In this document: positions 9,090 through 17,276 of the stretch, piece by piece
How positions within the stretch are numbered: the stretch's first letter is position 1
Layout of the letters: each line of letters opens with the position of its first letter
DNA from: Blastomyces gilchristii SLH14081
Lineage: Eukaryota > Ascomycota > Eurotiomycetes > Onygenales > Ajellomycetaceae
Direction: 5' to 3'
DNA length: 20,350 nucleotides
Assembly (NCBI RefSeq): GCF_000003855.2
Contig: NW_003101680.1
Span: 5,912,397-5,932,746 of the forward strand
Position numbers and translations under genes: made by a program
The notes under the pieces: generated by a model
What the model was told of the DNA's origin: nothing
Databases searched by the model: none
The model's input: only the letters and a program-made list of their open reading frames with translations

Positions 9090-9600
9090 AAGAAGTTTCA
9101 TTCAATTATCTGAAATATTGTATGCAAAGAGACTTTTCTCACACTGAGAAAATGTATAATAATATTCTCAGTACTTATTCAATCAGATTGTGATAAATCT
9201 TTCTATATTAAGAGAGATGTATCTGAATGAGCTATCAGAGATGCTCTTCTACAGATGAGTAACAATGACAAGCTGCATCTGATGATGTATGATGATAGAA
9301 AACTATCAGGCACTGAGCTCAATTACTCAGTGTATGAAAAGAAATTGCTAGTAATTAAGCATATGCTGATGTTGTGAAATAGATATATTAACAACAGACA
9401 TATAATAACAGTGATTATGAATCATGAAAGCCTTATCTATGTACAATTAATGATAAAACCTTTCAAACATTTAACATGTTGAATCTTGGAGTTTCAAGTA
9501 TATAATCTTTATATTAAATACTGAAAGAAATCAGACACTGTGATATCTGATGCAATCAGACACTGTGATATCTGATGCAATCAGTCACAGACCTGACTTC
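9090..9600 (+). pseudogene. pol: gypsy-1 RNase H, decayed
   Basis: It follows RT in the same frame. Recognisable pieces are FYIKRDVSEWAIRDALLQM (read with TGA as Trp; the family has ETDASxxAIGAVLxQ), RKLSGTELNYSVYEKKLLVI (near the family consensus SRKLSPAELNYPVxDKELLAI) and VIMNHESL, where DHKNL is usual, with Asp->Asn. The enzyme would degrade RNA in RNA-DNA hybrids. Near its end a 25-bp direct duplication at 9530-9579 shifts the downstream frame by +1; the text around it matches the usual DALSRRPD linker between RNase H and integrase. Confidence 0.8.
9530..9579 (+). repeat. 25-bp perfect tandem duplication inside pol
   Basis: 9530-9554 and 9555-9579 are identical. Because 25 is not a multiple of three, it moves integrase from the RT frame to the next frame. 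Removing one copy would put RT, RNase H and integrase in one frame, so this is a late mutation and not a second programmed shift. Confidence 0.9.
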
Positions 9601-9699
9601 ATGAGTGAGAATTATGAGAACTAGATATAAGAAAAGTTCATGTTAAACATGCTGAGAGAGTACAAGAAATCAGAATGAGTAAATATAATAATCTCTCAC

Positions 9700-10040
9700 T
9701 TGAAGAATAGTAAGATGTTGAATGATAAATATCTCATAAAAGTAGTAGAAGAGATACTTTCAAACTTTAAGCTGAGAAAATTGAAAAATGATGTTGTGCT
9801 TTATCATGATCTAGAATATACAGAAGCTCTCTATCTAGAACATTTATTTAAACACAACTTGATAACTTATATACATAAGAAATTCAGTCACTTAGAAAGC
9901 TCTGAACTCATGAGTGTACTTGAATCAAGAGTATACTGGCCAAGCATGGCTGAGAACATTCAGATGTATGCTCATGAGTGCTCAAATTGTCAGATTGTGA
10001 AAGAAGTCAAGAAAGAATTAGAATATGAAAAAGTATAATA
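9700..10040 (+). pseudogene. pol: gypsy-1 integrase N-terminal zinc-binding domain
   Basis: This 112-codon part has no stop. Counting from the Met at 9700, the HHCC ligands are all present: His59 and His64 in IHKKFSHLESSE, Cys94 and Cys97 in CSNCQ. They frame VYWPSMAENIQMYAHEC, which matches the family pattern (Y/W)WPxMxxDIxxYVxxC. The domain multimerises integrase and binds LTR ends. The Met is internal and not a true start, because the domain is the continuation of pol. It is the best-preserved piece of the element. Confidence 0.85.
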
Positions 10041-10740
10041 TCAGATAAAGTGTATAATACAATCATTCAAACAATGAGAGATGAATCTTATAGACATATT
10101 ACTGTGAATACTAAATGAAAATTGATGAATAATCACTGCTATTAATTACACTACTGACTGATCAGTTGTGAAAGCAGTTTCAGAGATGATAGAGAAGATA
10201 ATGACAAAGTTTCTACATAATGAGATCTATATTAACTATGAAATACTGTATGAGATTCTAACTGATAACAGTGTAAATCTTATAGAAGAAGTAGTGAGAC
10301 ATTTCATGAGTCAGTTACAGACAAGATATTGTAGAACAATATCATATCATCTACAGATAAACAGAAAGATGAAACACTTGAATGAAATCTTAAGTAACAT
10401 GCTGATGAAATATCTAGTGAGTAAGCCTACAAGACTATGAAATGAATATCTCAGTCAGATGCTATTAATCACACAGATTTAATAGTATGCAGTCTTCAAG
10501 TATTTATTATTCTACCTATTGTATGAATTGCATCCGCACATCCTGAAGAATGCTTTGAAAAAGATGAGAGAGAGAACAGCAGTTATGAACACAGCAGTAG
10601 CAGTTGCAGATGCAACAGTTATAAATGTGAAATCAAGATTGAAAGAGATCAGTCATGCATGTGTAAAAGCTAATGAGTTACTCCTGAATCAAGCAATTCA
10701 ATCAAAAAGAATACAAGACTTACTAGTTAAGAAATTGAGT
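10041..10740 (+). pseudogene. pol: gypsy-1 integrase catalytic core, decayed
   Basis: The integrase frame continues. The first acidic residue is in MNLIDILL (Asp codon 10093-10095), the second in EILTDNSVNL (SDRGxxF region). The third falls at codon 10372-10374, where Lys replaces Glu in NRKMKHLNE (family NGxxERxN). Spacing from the second Asp to this Lys leaves exactly 35 residues, the DD35E geometry, so the assignment is firm and Glu->Lys (GAA->AAA) kills the enzyme. KFLHNEIY and RTISYHLQIN match VAxFLxxxIxxxHG and TxYHPQTN. Several TGA codons interrupt it. The product would join element cDNA to the target. Confidence 0.88.
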
Positions 10741-11560
10741 CTCAAGATGAGAACATGAGTTCTTATATATAATGAGAGTTCTGAGAAGTTTCAATCTAGA
10801 TGATTTGAGTCATATAAAATACTCAAATCACATTCTTTGAGAACATACACATTGAAAGAATCAGAGAAACAGATCTTACACAACTTAATAAATGATTCAT
10901 GACTTATAAAAGTAAAGATATAAGATCTGAGTGAATTATAATTATTTACAGCACTATTATCAGTATTGAAAAAGAAGAGACTTACAATTGAAAAGTCTTA
11001 CAAAGTAAGAGAAATCATAGATACTTATGAATCAGATGATCTCACTTATTCTAATCTTTTCACAATTATAAGAAAAGAATGAGAAGAAATGAAGAAATCA
11101 GACAAATATTATACTTTAATAAGTGATAAGACTGTAGCTGATTGTATGATAATATGTCACAGACAGTGAGTGCAACATGGCAAAGAGCAGTCTCAAAGTG
11201 ACAGACTTGTATATGAGTCAGATCACAGAAGAAAAAGAGATTCAGAGTTGAATTTAACTATTTACACTAGTTCAATCATAGAGATAACAGAGAACAAATC
11301 ATCTGAAATATTCACAGATATGTGAGATTAAGTTATGTTGACTTCTGAGAATACTCAGAGATCAGATAAGATTAGTTTTGATAAGCTGTTTACTGTAGTG
11401 ATCTGAGTGAGTAAAGAGAGACAGTATAATACATAAGACAGAATCATAAAAAAATGAAAGCTGCTGAATCTAGTCACTGAACACTGTATTATATAGAGAT
11501 TGTGTAAGAGTAGTGACTAACAGACAAAGAAAAAGTGTAAGAAAAGAAAAGAAATAATGA
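10741..11560 (+). pseudogene. pol: gypsy-1 post-integrase domain and C-terminal tail
   Basis: The integrase frame runs on. 10750-10910 encodes an SH3-like post-integrase module: VLIYNESSEKFQSR, then FESYKILKSHSLRTYTLKE and LHNLINDSWLIKVKI (read through TGA). These are close to the fungal gypsy pattern GPFxIxxxxPLGTYxLxxPxG…LxNLINGxRLIK. A further 200 or so codons follow with scattered stops and a charged, Ser-rich composition; no clear chromodomain is visible. KVREIIDTYESDDLTYSNL is only faintly chromodomain-like. The end is uncertain. Confidence 0.6.
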
Positions 11561-11734
11561 ATTGATTACTAACTATAAGAATTGATCACAAAAGATAAAT
11601 ATTATCATACACATCTTATTCATTTTCATATATCACATATTTAATCTATTTTCAATATCATATTATCTGAAAAACATCAAAAAACAAAGAAAATCTCAAA
11701 ACTTGAGATCTGTAAGGAATTTGAGAGCTGTAAG

Positions 11735-12690
11735 CTACTCTTGTAACAACACTGTACATGTCTTCAATTCCTCTACTGCTCTGTGTACAACATTAATGTC
11801 ATTTATTGTAAGATTGACTGGAATGCCAATATAGAAATGTGTATATGTATGTGTAGAAAAATTGAAGAAGAGTGTAAGACTCACAGAATCAGAAGCCAGG
11901 GCAGAGAAGATAAAGATAGAAGAAATGAAAGAAGAAGAAGATACAGAACTGAATGAATAATAGCAGAAGTTATCTAAGACTGAATACTTATAATCTGATG
12001 TGTGCACAACCTTCTCTGCAGAGAAGGAAGAGAAAGTGATGAAAGAAGCTTGAGAGTGAGAGAGAATAGTCTCAGTGATATTATCATCTTTGATTAGAAT
12101 GATCTCTGACACTGAAGCAACTAAGAATCATTATTAGTGTATAAAAATTACAAAATCAGAGATGAGAACAGTTACTGAATAAATACTCACTGATCTTAGA
12201 GTTGTATATACAATTACAACACACATAAGACTTCTCAAAAAGAGAGAGAGAGACATGAGAGAATGCAGGAAGTAGAACACAGTGTGTGAATAACTCATTC
12301 TCATAATAATATCTCAGACAAGGTGTATAAGTCTCATGTCTGTGAGTGTAAAAGAGTACAACATCTGTGTTCTCATTTCTGAAAACATGAATATTCTTTG
12401 CCTGCATCATGAAGTTGAATAACAGATGTCAGAGAATAGGCTGTTTCAGATCTATTATCTCAAAGAAATTCATCAGAGTGAATGTCTCTGTAATATTGAA
12501 CTTTATAATTGTAAAAAGTTTCTTAATATCTGTGAACATTATGACTTTATATATAATAAAACTCATAATGATTTTTTCTAAGAATAGGAAAATCAGTATC
12601 AGAAAGAAAAGATGAAAAAGAAAAAGACTTATAATCTTGACACTGTTGAGAGAGAGAGTAATTCTCTGATATGAATAAATAATTGTTTTA
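11735..12690 (-). pseudogene. Candidate minus-strand gene with one intron, unknown
   Basis: One minus-strand frame is open from about 12690 to 12191 with a single TGA (near 12430). A GTGAGT donor, an ACTAAT branch-like site and a TTAG acceptor then bound a 70-nt gap (12190-12121). Across it the frame continues exactly (phase 1) into a second open stretch of about 127 codons that ends at 11735. Together that is roughly 290 codons with one stop, in sequence where stops are dense in other frames. Exon 1 has MNFFEIIDL, FYTHRHETYTPCLRYYYENE and a Cys cluster, CCNC; exon 2 is Ser-rich, then VNLTINDINVVHRAVEEL. I recognise no family. It runs opposite to gypsy-1 and lies between integrase and the 3' LTR, so it may be a captured gene or part of another insert. 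The start is not determined. Alternative: the plus strand over exon 2 reads as a Glu/Lys-rich frame with several stops. Confidence 0.42.
12121..12190 (-). other. Putative spliceosomal intron (70 nt)
   Basis: Donor GTGAGT at 12190-12185, branch-like ACTAAT at 12138-12133, acceptor TTCTTAG ending at 12121, all on the minus strand. The length and the branch-to-acceptor spacing of about a dozen bases fit fungal introns, and splicing keeps the frame open on both sides. Confidence 0.42.
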
Positions 12691-12738
12691 TCATGAATAT
12701 TTAAAATGAATATAATAATCAGTGTTCATAATCAAGCT

Positions 12739-13038
12739 TCAGATAGTTGTATTATATACAGTCTTTATACAATAAATTATTCTAGAGATTGATAAGAAGA
12801 ATGAAAGTGTATACACTAAAAAACATGATTTATTAAGCCTACATAACATCTTCTTGAAACAAGAAGAGCTGATAATGAAAGCAGAGACAGCAGAATCAGA
12901 GAGAGCAGAGATAGTGAGAGTGAAAGAATCAGATACAGAGACAGAGATAGCAGAAGAAGAAGAATCAGACAGAGAGACAGATGTAGAAGATTGAGAAGAA
13001 GTAGCAGAGAAAGAAACAGAGAGAGCAGAGAAGAACAT
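12739..13038 (-). pseudogene. Ser-rich open frame, possible upstream exon
   Basis: This is a 99-codon open frame on the minus strand. The first two thirds are Ser/Val-rich with repeated SxS words (SVSLSDSSSSAISVSVSD); the last third is hydrophobic and Cys-containing. It lies just upstream of the intron-bearing candidate and in the same orientation, so it could be an earlier exon, but no clear donor/acceptor pair joins them. The opposite strand reads as a Glu-rich frame (ETEIAEEEESDRETDVED) with one stop, which is equally plausible. Simple GAG/AGA-rich composition could explain both. Confidence 0.22.
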
Positions 13039-13424
13039 GAGAAACTCAGCTACATAACATAAGTAATTTCTTCATTATTATGTTCTTTAAGTTCTCAATC
13101 AATGATTCAATATTGAGTTCACTATCATCAGTGAATGCAGATCTGTCAACATATAAAGATTCTATATGAATAAAAACAAACATATCAGTATCTGCATTTA
13201 TGCAAAATCATGTCAGAAAATATGATCAGAAACTCACTGAGAAGAAAAATGATCAAGAGTGTATAAGAAGTTGAAGAAGATATATCACTCATGATAATAT
13301 ATTCTAACAATTATTAGAAGATAAATAAGTTCTGATCATGTTTCACAACATGTTATACTTACTGCTAATGAACTGCCTGATATGAGCACTACAATAATAC
13401 TTATTGTAAGAACAGAGAGTTATT

Positions 13425-13572
13425 GCCAGAAATGTATACAATGTAATAGATAAACAGATAGAAAAGAGTTGAACAGAAGAAGAGATAGAAATCTTAAATG
13501 AGATAATAACATTTAATAATAATGATGATAAAGAAGATGATTGAAGAATGAGAAAAGTTAGTAAATGAGTGA
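13425..13572 (+). pseudogene. Short SANT/Myb-like trace, very uncertain
   Basis: On the plus strand, reading TGA as Trp, the frame gives WTEEEIEILNEIITF followed by an acidic stretch and DWRMRKVSKW. A Trp followed by TxEE and a hydrophobic helix recalls the first helix of SANT/Myb domains. It is short, has three stops, and the opposite strand has an 85-codon open frame, so this may be coincidence. An (ATT)n run at about 13569-13592 ends it. Confidence 0.15.
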
Positions 13573-13599
13573 TATTATTATTATTATTATTATTCTTCA

Positions 13600-14319
13600 A
13601 TTATAGATGTATGCAGTCAGAGACTATAACATCTATCTGAGAACTTTTAGTTCTCAGAGTTTTTCCTATATCTGTAAAGTTAACTATTATACATTCATTA
13701 ATTTCAGATATGCAAAATCAGAAAATTCCAGCTCAGAATATAAAAACTGTTTACAAATTACAGTGTTTTAACATCTTCTGATACTTTGAAATCATTTGAC
13801 AATATCATGACAAAGGAAAAGAGAAAGAGAATACAGTCTTAAAGATAGACACATTAAATAAATAGATAGAAAGAAATTGAAAGAAAAAGATAAAGTAAAG
13901 AGAGCTACAGAACAAGATCTCTGCAGTTTACATCTTAAGCTATATATATCTTTTAACACTCTATATAACTGACTGCTGTCTCTGTTCTCTCAGACTTACT
14001 TCAGAGATTATCATTTTCTCTAAAGAGCTGCTGCTCAGCTAGCTTCTGTAACTAGCTTACTCATAAGTAAGATTCTCACTAAGAATAACATCAGAGTTAC
14101 TCAATTCTAGTTAAGTCTCTAATCTTTCAGCTATTAATCTCAGCATTTCAGCCTATCAATTGACTGTCATGATCTTGCTTGTACTAATCATCTATTAAGA
14201 ACACCTAGGTCTTGTCTCATCTAGATTCTTGCTAGACTCAGAGTGTTCTAATCAGATAGTTTTTAAATCTCATTTTCTGAAAGTGAGTGTCTAGAGTGAA
14301 GAGAATGAGACCTGATCAG
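13600..14319. other. AT-rich stretch inside gypsy-1, no gene seen
   Basis: Stops are dense in all frames. Between about 14020 and 14460 the sequence is richer in CTAG/TCTAG and AGCT words than elsewhere, but no tandem or inverted structure of convincing length was found apart from the direct repeat listed separately. Confidence 0.4.
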
Positions 14320-14343
14320 TTAAGCTTAATAATAATTCACTAT
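14320..14343 (+). repeat. 24-bp direct repeat, copy 1
   Basis: Begins TTAAGCTT and ends TTCACTAT; it matches 14461-14484 with one A/G difference. The copies are 141 bp apart, upstream of the tRNA-like segment. Confidence 0.7.
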
Positions 14344-14460
14344 TCTGTGAGCACTCTAGATCTTAATCACTCTAGTACTGATCTAACTTGAAGTGTCTGA
14401 AGAGCTGTTAATTCTAAGATCAGTGAGAATTAGCACTCAGAAACCTCTGGGATGAACATC

Positions 14461-14484
14461 TTAAGCTTGATAATAATTCACTAT
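14461..14484 (+). repeat. 24-bp direct repeat, copy 2
   Basis: Second copy of 14320-14343 (one difference). It borders the CpG-rich tRNA-like insert that begins at about 14486. Confidence 0.7.
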
Positions 14485-14545
14485 AGTGCATCCGGGGGTC
14501 CCTGATACTGTTTTATAACTTAACAGTGGAAGCTGTGGTTAAGAT

Positions 14546-14652
14546 GGCTCTTGCAGAGTTCGAACCTGCCCCCTCTTGGCATTCATTCCCCGGGGGGAAG
14601 GCCGCTAATTGAGGCTTCATGGTAGCGTAGTTAACCACTACGCCACCGGGCC
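14546..14652 (-). promoter_or_regulatory. Second tRNA-like segment with A and B boxes
   Basis: On the minus strand the A box is TGGCGTAGTGGTTAA (14631-14645) and the B box GGTTCGAACTC (14556-14566). A D-arm GCGT/ACGC pairs perfectly and the T-arm GCAGG/TCTGC pairs mostly. A CAA triplet lies where a Leu anticodon could be, with a long insert between it and the T-arm. The acceptor strands (GGCCCGG and AAGAGCC) pair poorly. The segment shares the 5' CCGGTGGC word and A-box pattern with the SINE head at 3714-3801. It is probably the head of a related SINE or a tRNA pseudogene; no TSD or tail could be identified. Confidence 0.5.
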
Positions 14653-14807
14653 GAATGAGTGATGTAATATAGTGAAAGTTTCTTTGTGAGAATGTACACA
14701 GAACACTAGCTGAATCAGAATAGACTACATAATCATGAACACTAGTGGCATGCTAATCTGCATGAAGCTAGAGCAGACATCATGATCATGTGAGTGTGAC
14801 TGAATCT

Positions 14808-14819
14808 GATGAGAGAGAA
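14808..14819 (+). other. Polypurine tract of gypsy-1
   Basis: GATGAGAGAGAA directly abuts the 3' LTR start at 14820. All but one base are purines, as expected for the plus-strand DNA synthesis primer. This independently fixes the LTR boundary. Confidence 0.65.
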
Positions 14820-14986
14820 TGTAGTTTAGAAGAATGTACAACTATCAGATAATAACACAGCCACTTTCAAACTTGCTTACAAATGTAAAGAGGTTATAGC
14901 GGCCACTAATTAATTTAACATACGATATATAAGAAGCCGGTGTACGCCTGTAATCGTACGCTGGTAAAAGGAACCTTTGAATCACA
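14820..14986 (+). repeat. 3' LTR of gypsy-1 (167 bp)
   Basis: Begins TGTAG and ends ATCACA, gap-free against 5606-5772. TATATAAG is at 14926-14933. Several sites read CA here and TG in the other copy (for example TACA versus TATG), the expected result of one CpG decaying on opposite strands in the two copies. Confidence 0.85.
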
Positions 14987-14990
14987 GTTA
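14987..14990. repeat. gypsy-1 target-site duplication, right
   Basis: GTTA, identical to 5602-5605. Confidence 0.75.
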
Positions 14991-15003
14991 CACAGTCAGT
15001 CTA
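14987..15003 (+). mobile_element. Right end of the TIR element split by gypsy-1
   Basis: GTTACACAGTCAGTCTA corresponds to GTCACACGGTCAGTCTA at 18820-18836 (two transitions). It is the terminal-inverted-repeat end of the small element, and it separates gypsy-1 from the gypsy-2 RT that follows. Confidence 0.7.
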
Positions 15004-15640
15004 AGCAGATGTAAATTTATTAAGAAAATCTCAGAGTGCTCAGTTAGTATACTTCTGAAATATACTGAGAGTATTAGTCATTCTGAAGAGTGTGACTACT
15101 CATTCAAAGAGATTATATTATGTTTAGAATGCTGTAAGTTACTTATCTTCATCACTGATACAGATCTTATAAAACACAGTAATAATATCTCACTTTCTCA
15201 ATCATTGAGCTTGTTTAATATGAGCTAGAATTTTACTGATAAGAGATAAAGAATAGCAGTCTTTCTTTATTAATCTGTTTAATTCTTGATAGTTCTCACA
15301 GAATCAGAGTTCTTCACCTGATTTCTTTGTAAAGAGAATAGAAGCTGCAGCAGAGAAGTTGCTAACATATATAAATTCTTTATTTAACAGATTATTGAGT
15401 GTCTTTTAAAGAAGAAGAAGTTTATCTCAGAACATGTTATAGAGAAGAACTTATAATAATTCAGAGACTTTATCATTCTTCTTTTTTAACTTAATACTGT
15501 GATTCACTTCTGAACCTTGTAAGAGAGGTAGATTTGTAACATTATTATCTTATTAAAAGACATCTAGATATTCATAATATTGTTAACAGAGCTTTATATA
15601 ATAATCTGTTATTATAACATAAAATAACTTTTCTAGAGCT
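15004..15640 (-). pseudogene. pol: gypsy-2 reverse transcriptase N-terminal part
   Basis: The minus-strand reading gives the typical fungal gypsy pre-RT and RT blocks in order: YYEYLDVF, LPLLQGSEVNHSIKL (family LPPHRxxDHxIxL), VLLYNMF, TLNNLLNKEFIYVSNFSAAA (family LxxxLxxGFIRxSxSPAAA), SILFTKKSGEEL, NYQELNRLIKKDCYSLSLI (DYRxLNxxTxKxRYPLPLI) and VVTLFRMTNT (VMPFGLTNA). Stops are mostly TGA. The segment ends just before the catalytic YxDD box, which would lie beyond the insertion. The plus-strand open frame at 14977-15228 is only its antisense shadow. Confidence 0.78.
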
Positions 15641-15849
15641 TTTTTAATATCAGTCAGACTAATGAAGTAAATTGTCATATAATTCTACTATTAGTGATCT
15701 TGTCAGTGATTGTATTAATAACTTCTTTTTCAGAGTATTTTATAAGCATTGACAGAGATCTGTGTCAGATTCATAGTCTTATAAATATTGTCTTCATAAA
15801 TTCTATTATTATTGAGAAATATTAAGCTTCTGTTTTAAGTGTTTAATAA

Positions 15850-16115
15850 GATATCTTATTCAGATAGTCAGACAAGATCTAACATAAGATTATAATCAAG
15901 ATTATCAACTTTATATGCATAGATATCTTTATATTAATATTCTCTGATATCTATGTTTAACTTTATCATGTAACAGATGCAAATGTCTTTTTAGTCATTA
16001 AATTCTGCAAGAAGTCAGAGTTTTAATAAGAGAATCCACTGAAGATGATAATATCTTATAACTGAAGATTTAATTATTGCATAATAGCATAGACTGCTGT
16101 CTATTATAACTTTCA
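15850..16115 (-). pseudogene. pol: gypsy-2 aspartic protease, decayed
   Basis: The minus strand encodes VIIDSSLCYYAIIKSS, with the Asp codon at 16101-16099. The family has IDSGxxxxFI, so Gly has become Ser (GGC->AGC). Downstream YKVDNLDYNLMLDLVWLSE corresponds to the conserved YDxILGxPWL segment of gypsy proteases. The spacing between the two motifs is about right for the family. Inactive. Confidence 0.65.
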
Positions 16116-16239
16116 TATTATACATGTTATTAATCATGATAGATATAATAATTGTACTTATTATCATTTTCTCTTGAAATTGTTATCATCTGACCTCTTT
16201 AAGCTTTCATTTGTGAATTTGAACAGAAGCTAGTCTTTT

Positions 16240-17070
16240 CTCTATTTTATTGAGATATTCTCATAGTTATCTTCTGAATCTTTCTTCAACATAATGTGAT
16301 TGATATGAATAGATGCTGATTCATTCTTCAAACAAGAAAACACTGATCTTTCTCTTAAGTGAGAAGATATATAGCTTAATCAGCAGTTGAGAGTAATGTA
16401 TTCTAATCTGTTACAGTTACTATGCATCTCATATTAACATCAGTCAGTGACTTCTTTGAAAGTGATTTCAGAGACTTAAAAGCCTGTTTGAATAGCAGAG
16501 ATTCTTGCTTATATAGAGATATTCAAGTCTACTCAGTTTATAGCATCTGCATCATTGTCATTATTCTTCAGCACAGGTGTATAAGTGACTGAGATGTAAT
16601 GTTTTCTGCCACTGTTCTATTTACTCTTGAGCTTGATAAGATGATCATTCAATGTCTGAAGTTGATATAAAGCTTCATAAATCCGGTCTTTATTCACATA
16701 TATAAGAGTCTCCAGAAATTTGAAAGTTAATATCTTCTTAAGTATACTAATCTTCATTTAATTCTCTCAAGATTTATCACCTACTTCTAGAATCTTAATG
16801 TTGAAGTCAGAAATGAATGTTATAAGAGAAGTGTTTCTTTGTCAGATACTTTATAATTAATCTAATACTTTCTGTTATATAGCAGTGTCTTGAAACAGAA
16901 TATTAAGATGTTTGATAATATTATCAGAGATTTGCAACACTGATTTACATACTTCTATCAATCAATGAAACTTCTATCTCACGCGCAATCACATCTTTAT
17001 CTACACTTAGTTTCATAAGTATTTTCAATCTTCATGATGAATAGAGAGTGAGATCAGAATTATTAAAATA
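16240..17070 (-). pseudogene. gag: gypsy-2 gag, copy 1, decayed
   Basis: The minus strand encodes a capsid-like segment: HLNILFQDTAI, then TSLITFISDFNIKILEVGDK and ILKKILTFKFLETLI, then YEALYQLQTLNDHLIKLKSK. This is the FxDFxxEFxxLAxEAG…LxxxLxxxL…LxxxIDxxL layout of fungal gypsy capsids. LRERSVFSCLKNES follows near 16350, the position of the CCHC knuckle (LRERxxCFxCLKxGH), with ligands largely lost. There are several TGA stops and at least one frameshift near 16960. A 71-bp stretch (about 16454-16524) is absent from copy 2. Confidence 0.6.
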
Positions 17071-17276
17071 TGTAGAAATATTCCAGTATTTCTTCAGTAT
17101 TTGTATAATGTATATATTTAATTCTGTCAGTGTTGAAATTGTCTGTGCGGAGGTTTCTTATTACGACAATTATTGAATCTCTTCATATTAATGTTGTTAA
17201 GTTGCATGTATATCAGCTATCTATTAATATTGCAATTTTAACATGGCTTAAAACCACTGTGATACTGCATCTATGC

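Larger units (their letters stand above)
5606..14986 (+). mobile_element. Full-length Ty3/gypsy LTR retrotransposon (gypsy-1), decayed
   Basis: The element spans 9.38 kb between two colinear 167-bp LTRs and is flanked by a GTTA TSD. In order on the plus strand it holds: a possible primer-binding site, gag with a CCHC knuckle, protease, RT, RNase H, integrase (zinc finger plus DD35E-type core), a post-integrase SH3-like domain and C-terminal tail, about 3.3 kb of extra sequence, a polypurine tract and the 3' LTR. PR-RT-RH-INT order defines Ty3/gypsy. Every coding domain carries stops or lost catalytic residues explained by G->A or C->T transitions, while frame is kept over kilobases. It is therefore dead but structurally complete. 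It inserted into the end of a small TIR element. Confidence 0.88.
15004..17276 (-). mobile_element. gypsy-2 copy 1, minus strand, truncated
   Basis: A second, distinct Ty3/gypsy family read on the minus strand: gag (about 17070-16240), protease (about 16115-15850), then RT (about 15620-15004). The RT is cut at 15004 by the TIR element that also hosts gypsy-1. The right limit given is where similarity to copy 2 stops, at ATCTATGC; copy 1 itself may extend further right into its leader or LTR. Confidence 0.75.

Noticed and set aside
6238..11560. TGA read as Trp, suggesting a variant genetic code
   Set aside because: TGA often stands at Trp positions, but TAA and TAG stops also occur in conserved blocks, TGG is still used (for example in the integrase zinc finger), and catalytic Asp and Glu are replaced by Asn and Lys. 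Transition decay explains all of it.
13569..13625. Another SINE 3' end, because (ATT)n is followed by CTTCAATTATA, similar to CTTTCATTATA after the first SINE tail
   Set aside because: Similarity fades within about 20 bp, and no tRNA-like head or TSD was found at the expected distance.
14977..15228. Plus-strand 83-codon open frame
   Set aside because: It overlaps the LTR end and is antisense to the recognisable gypsy-2 RT.
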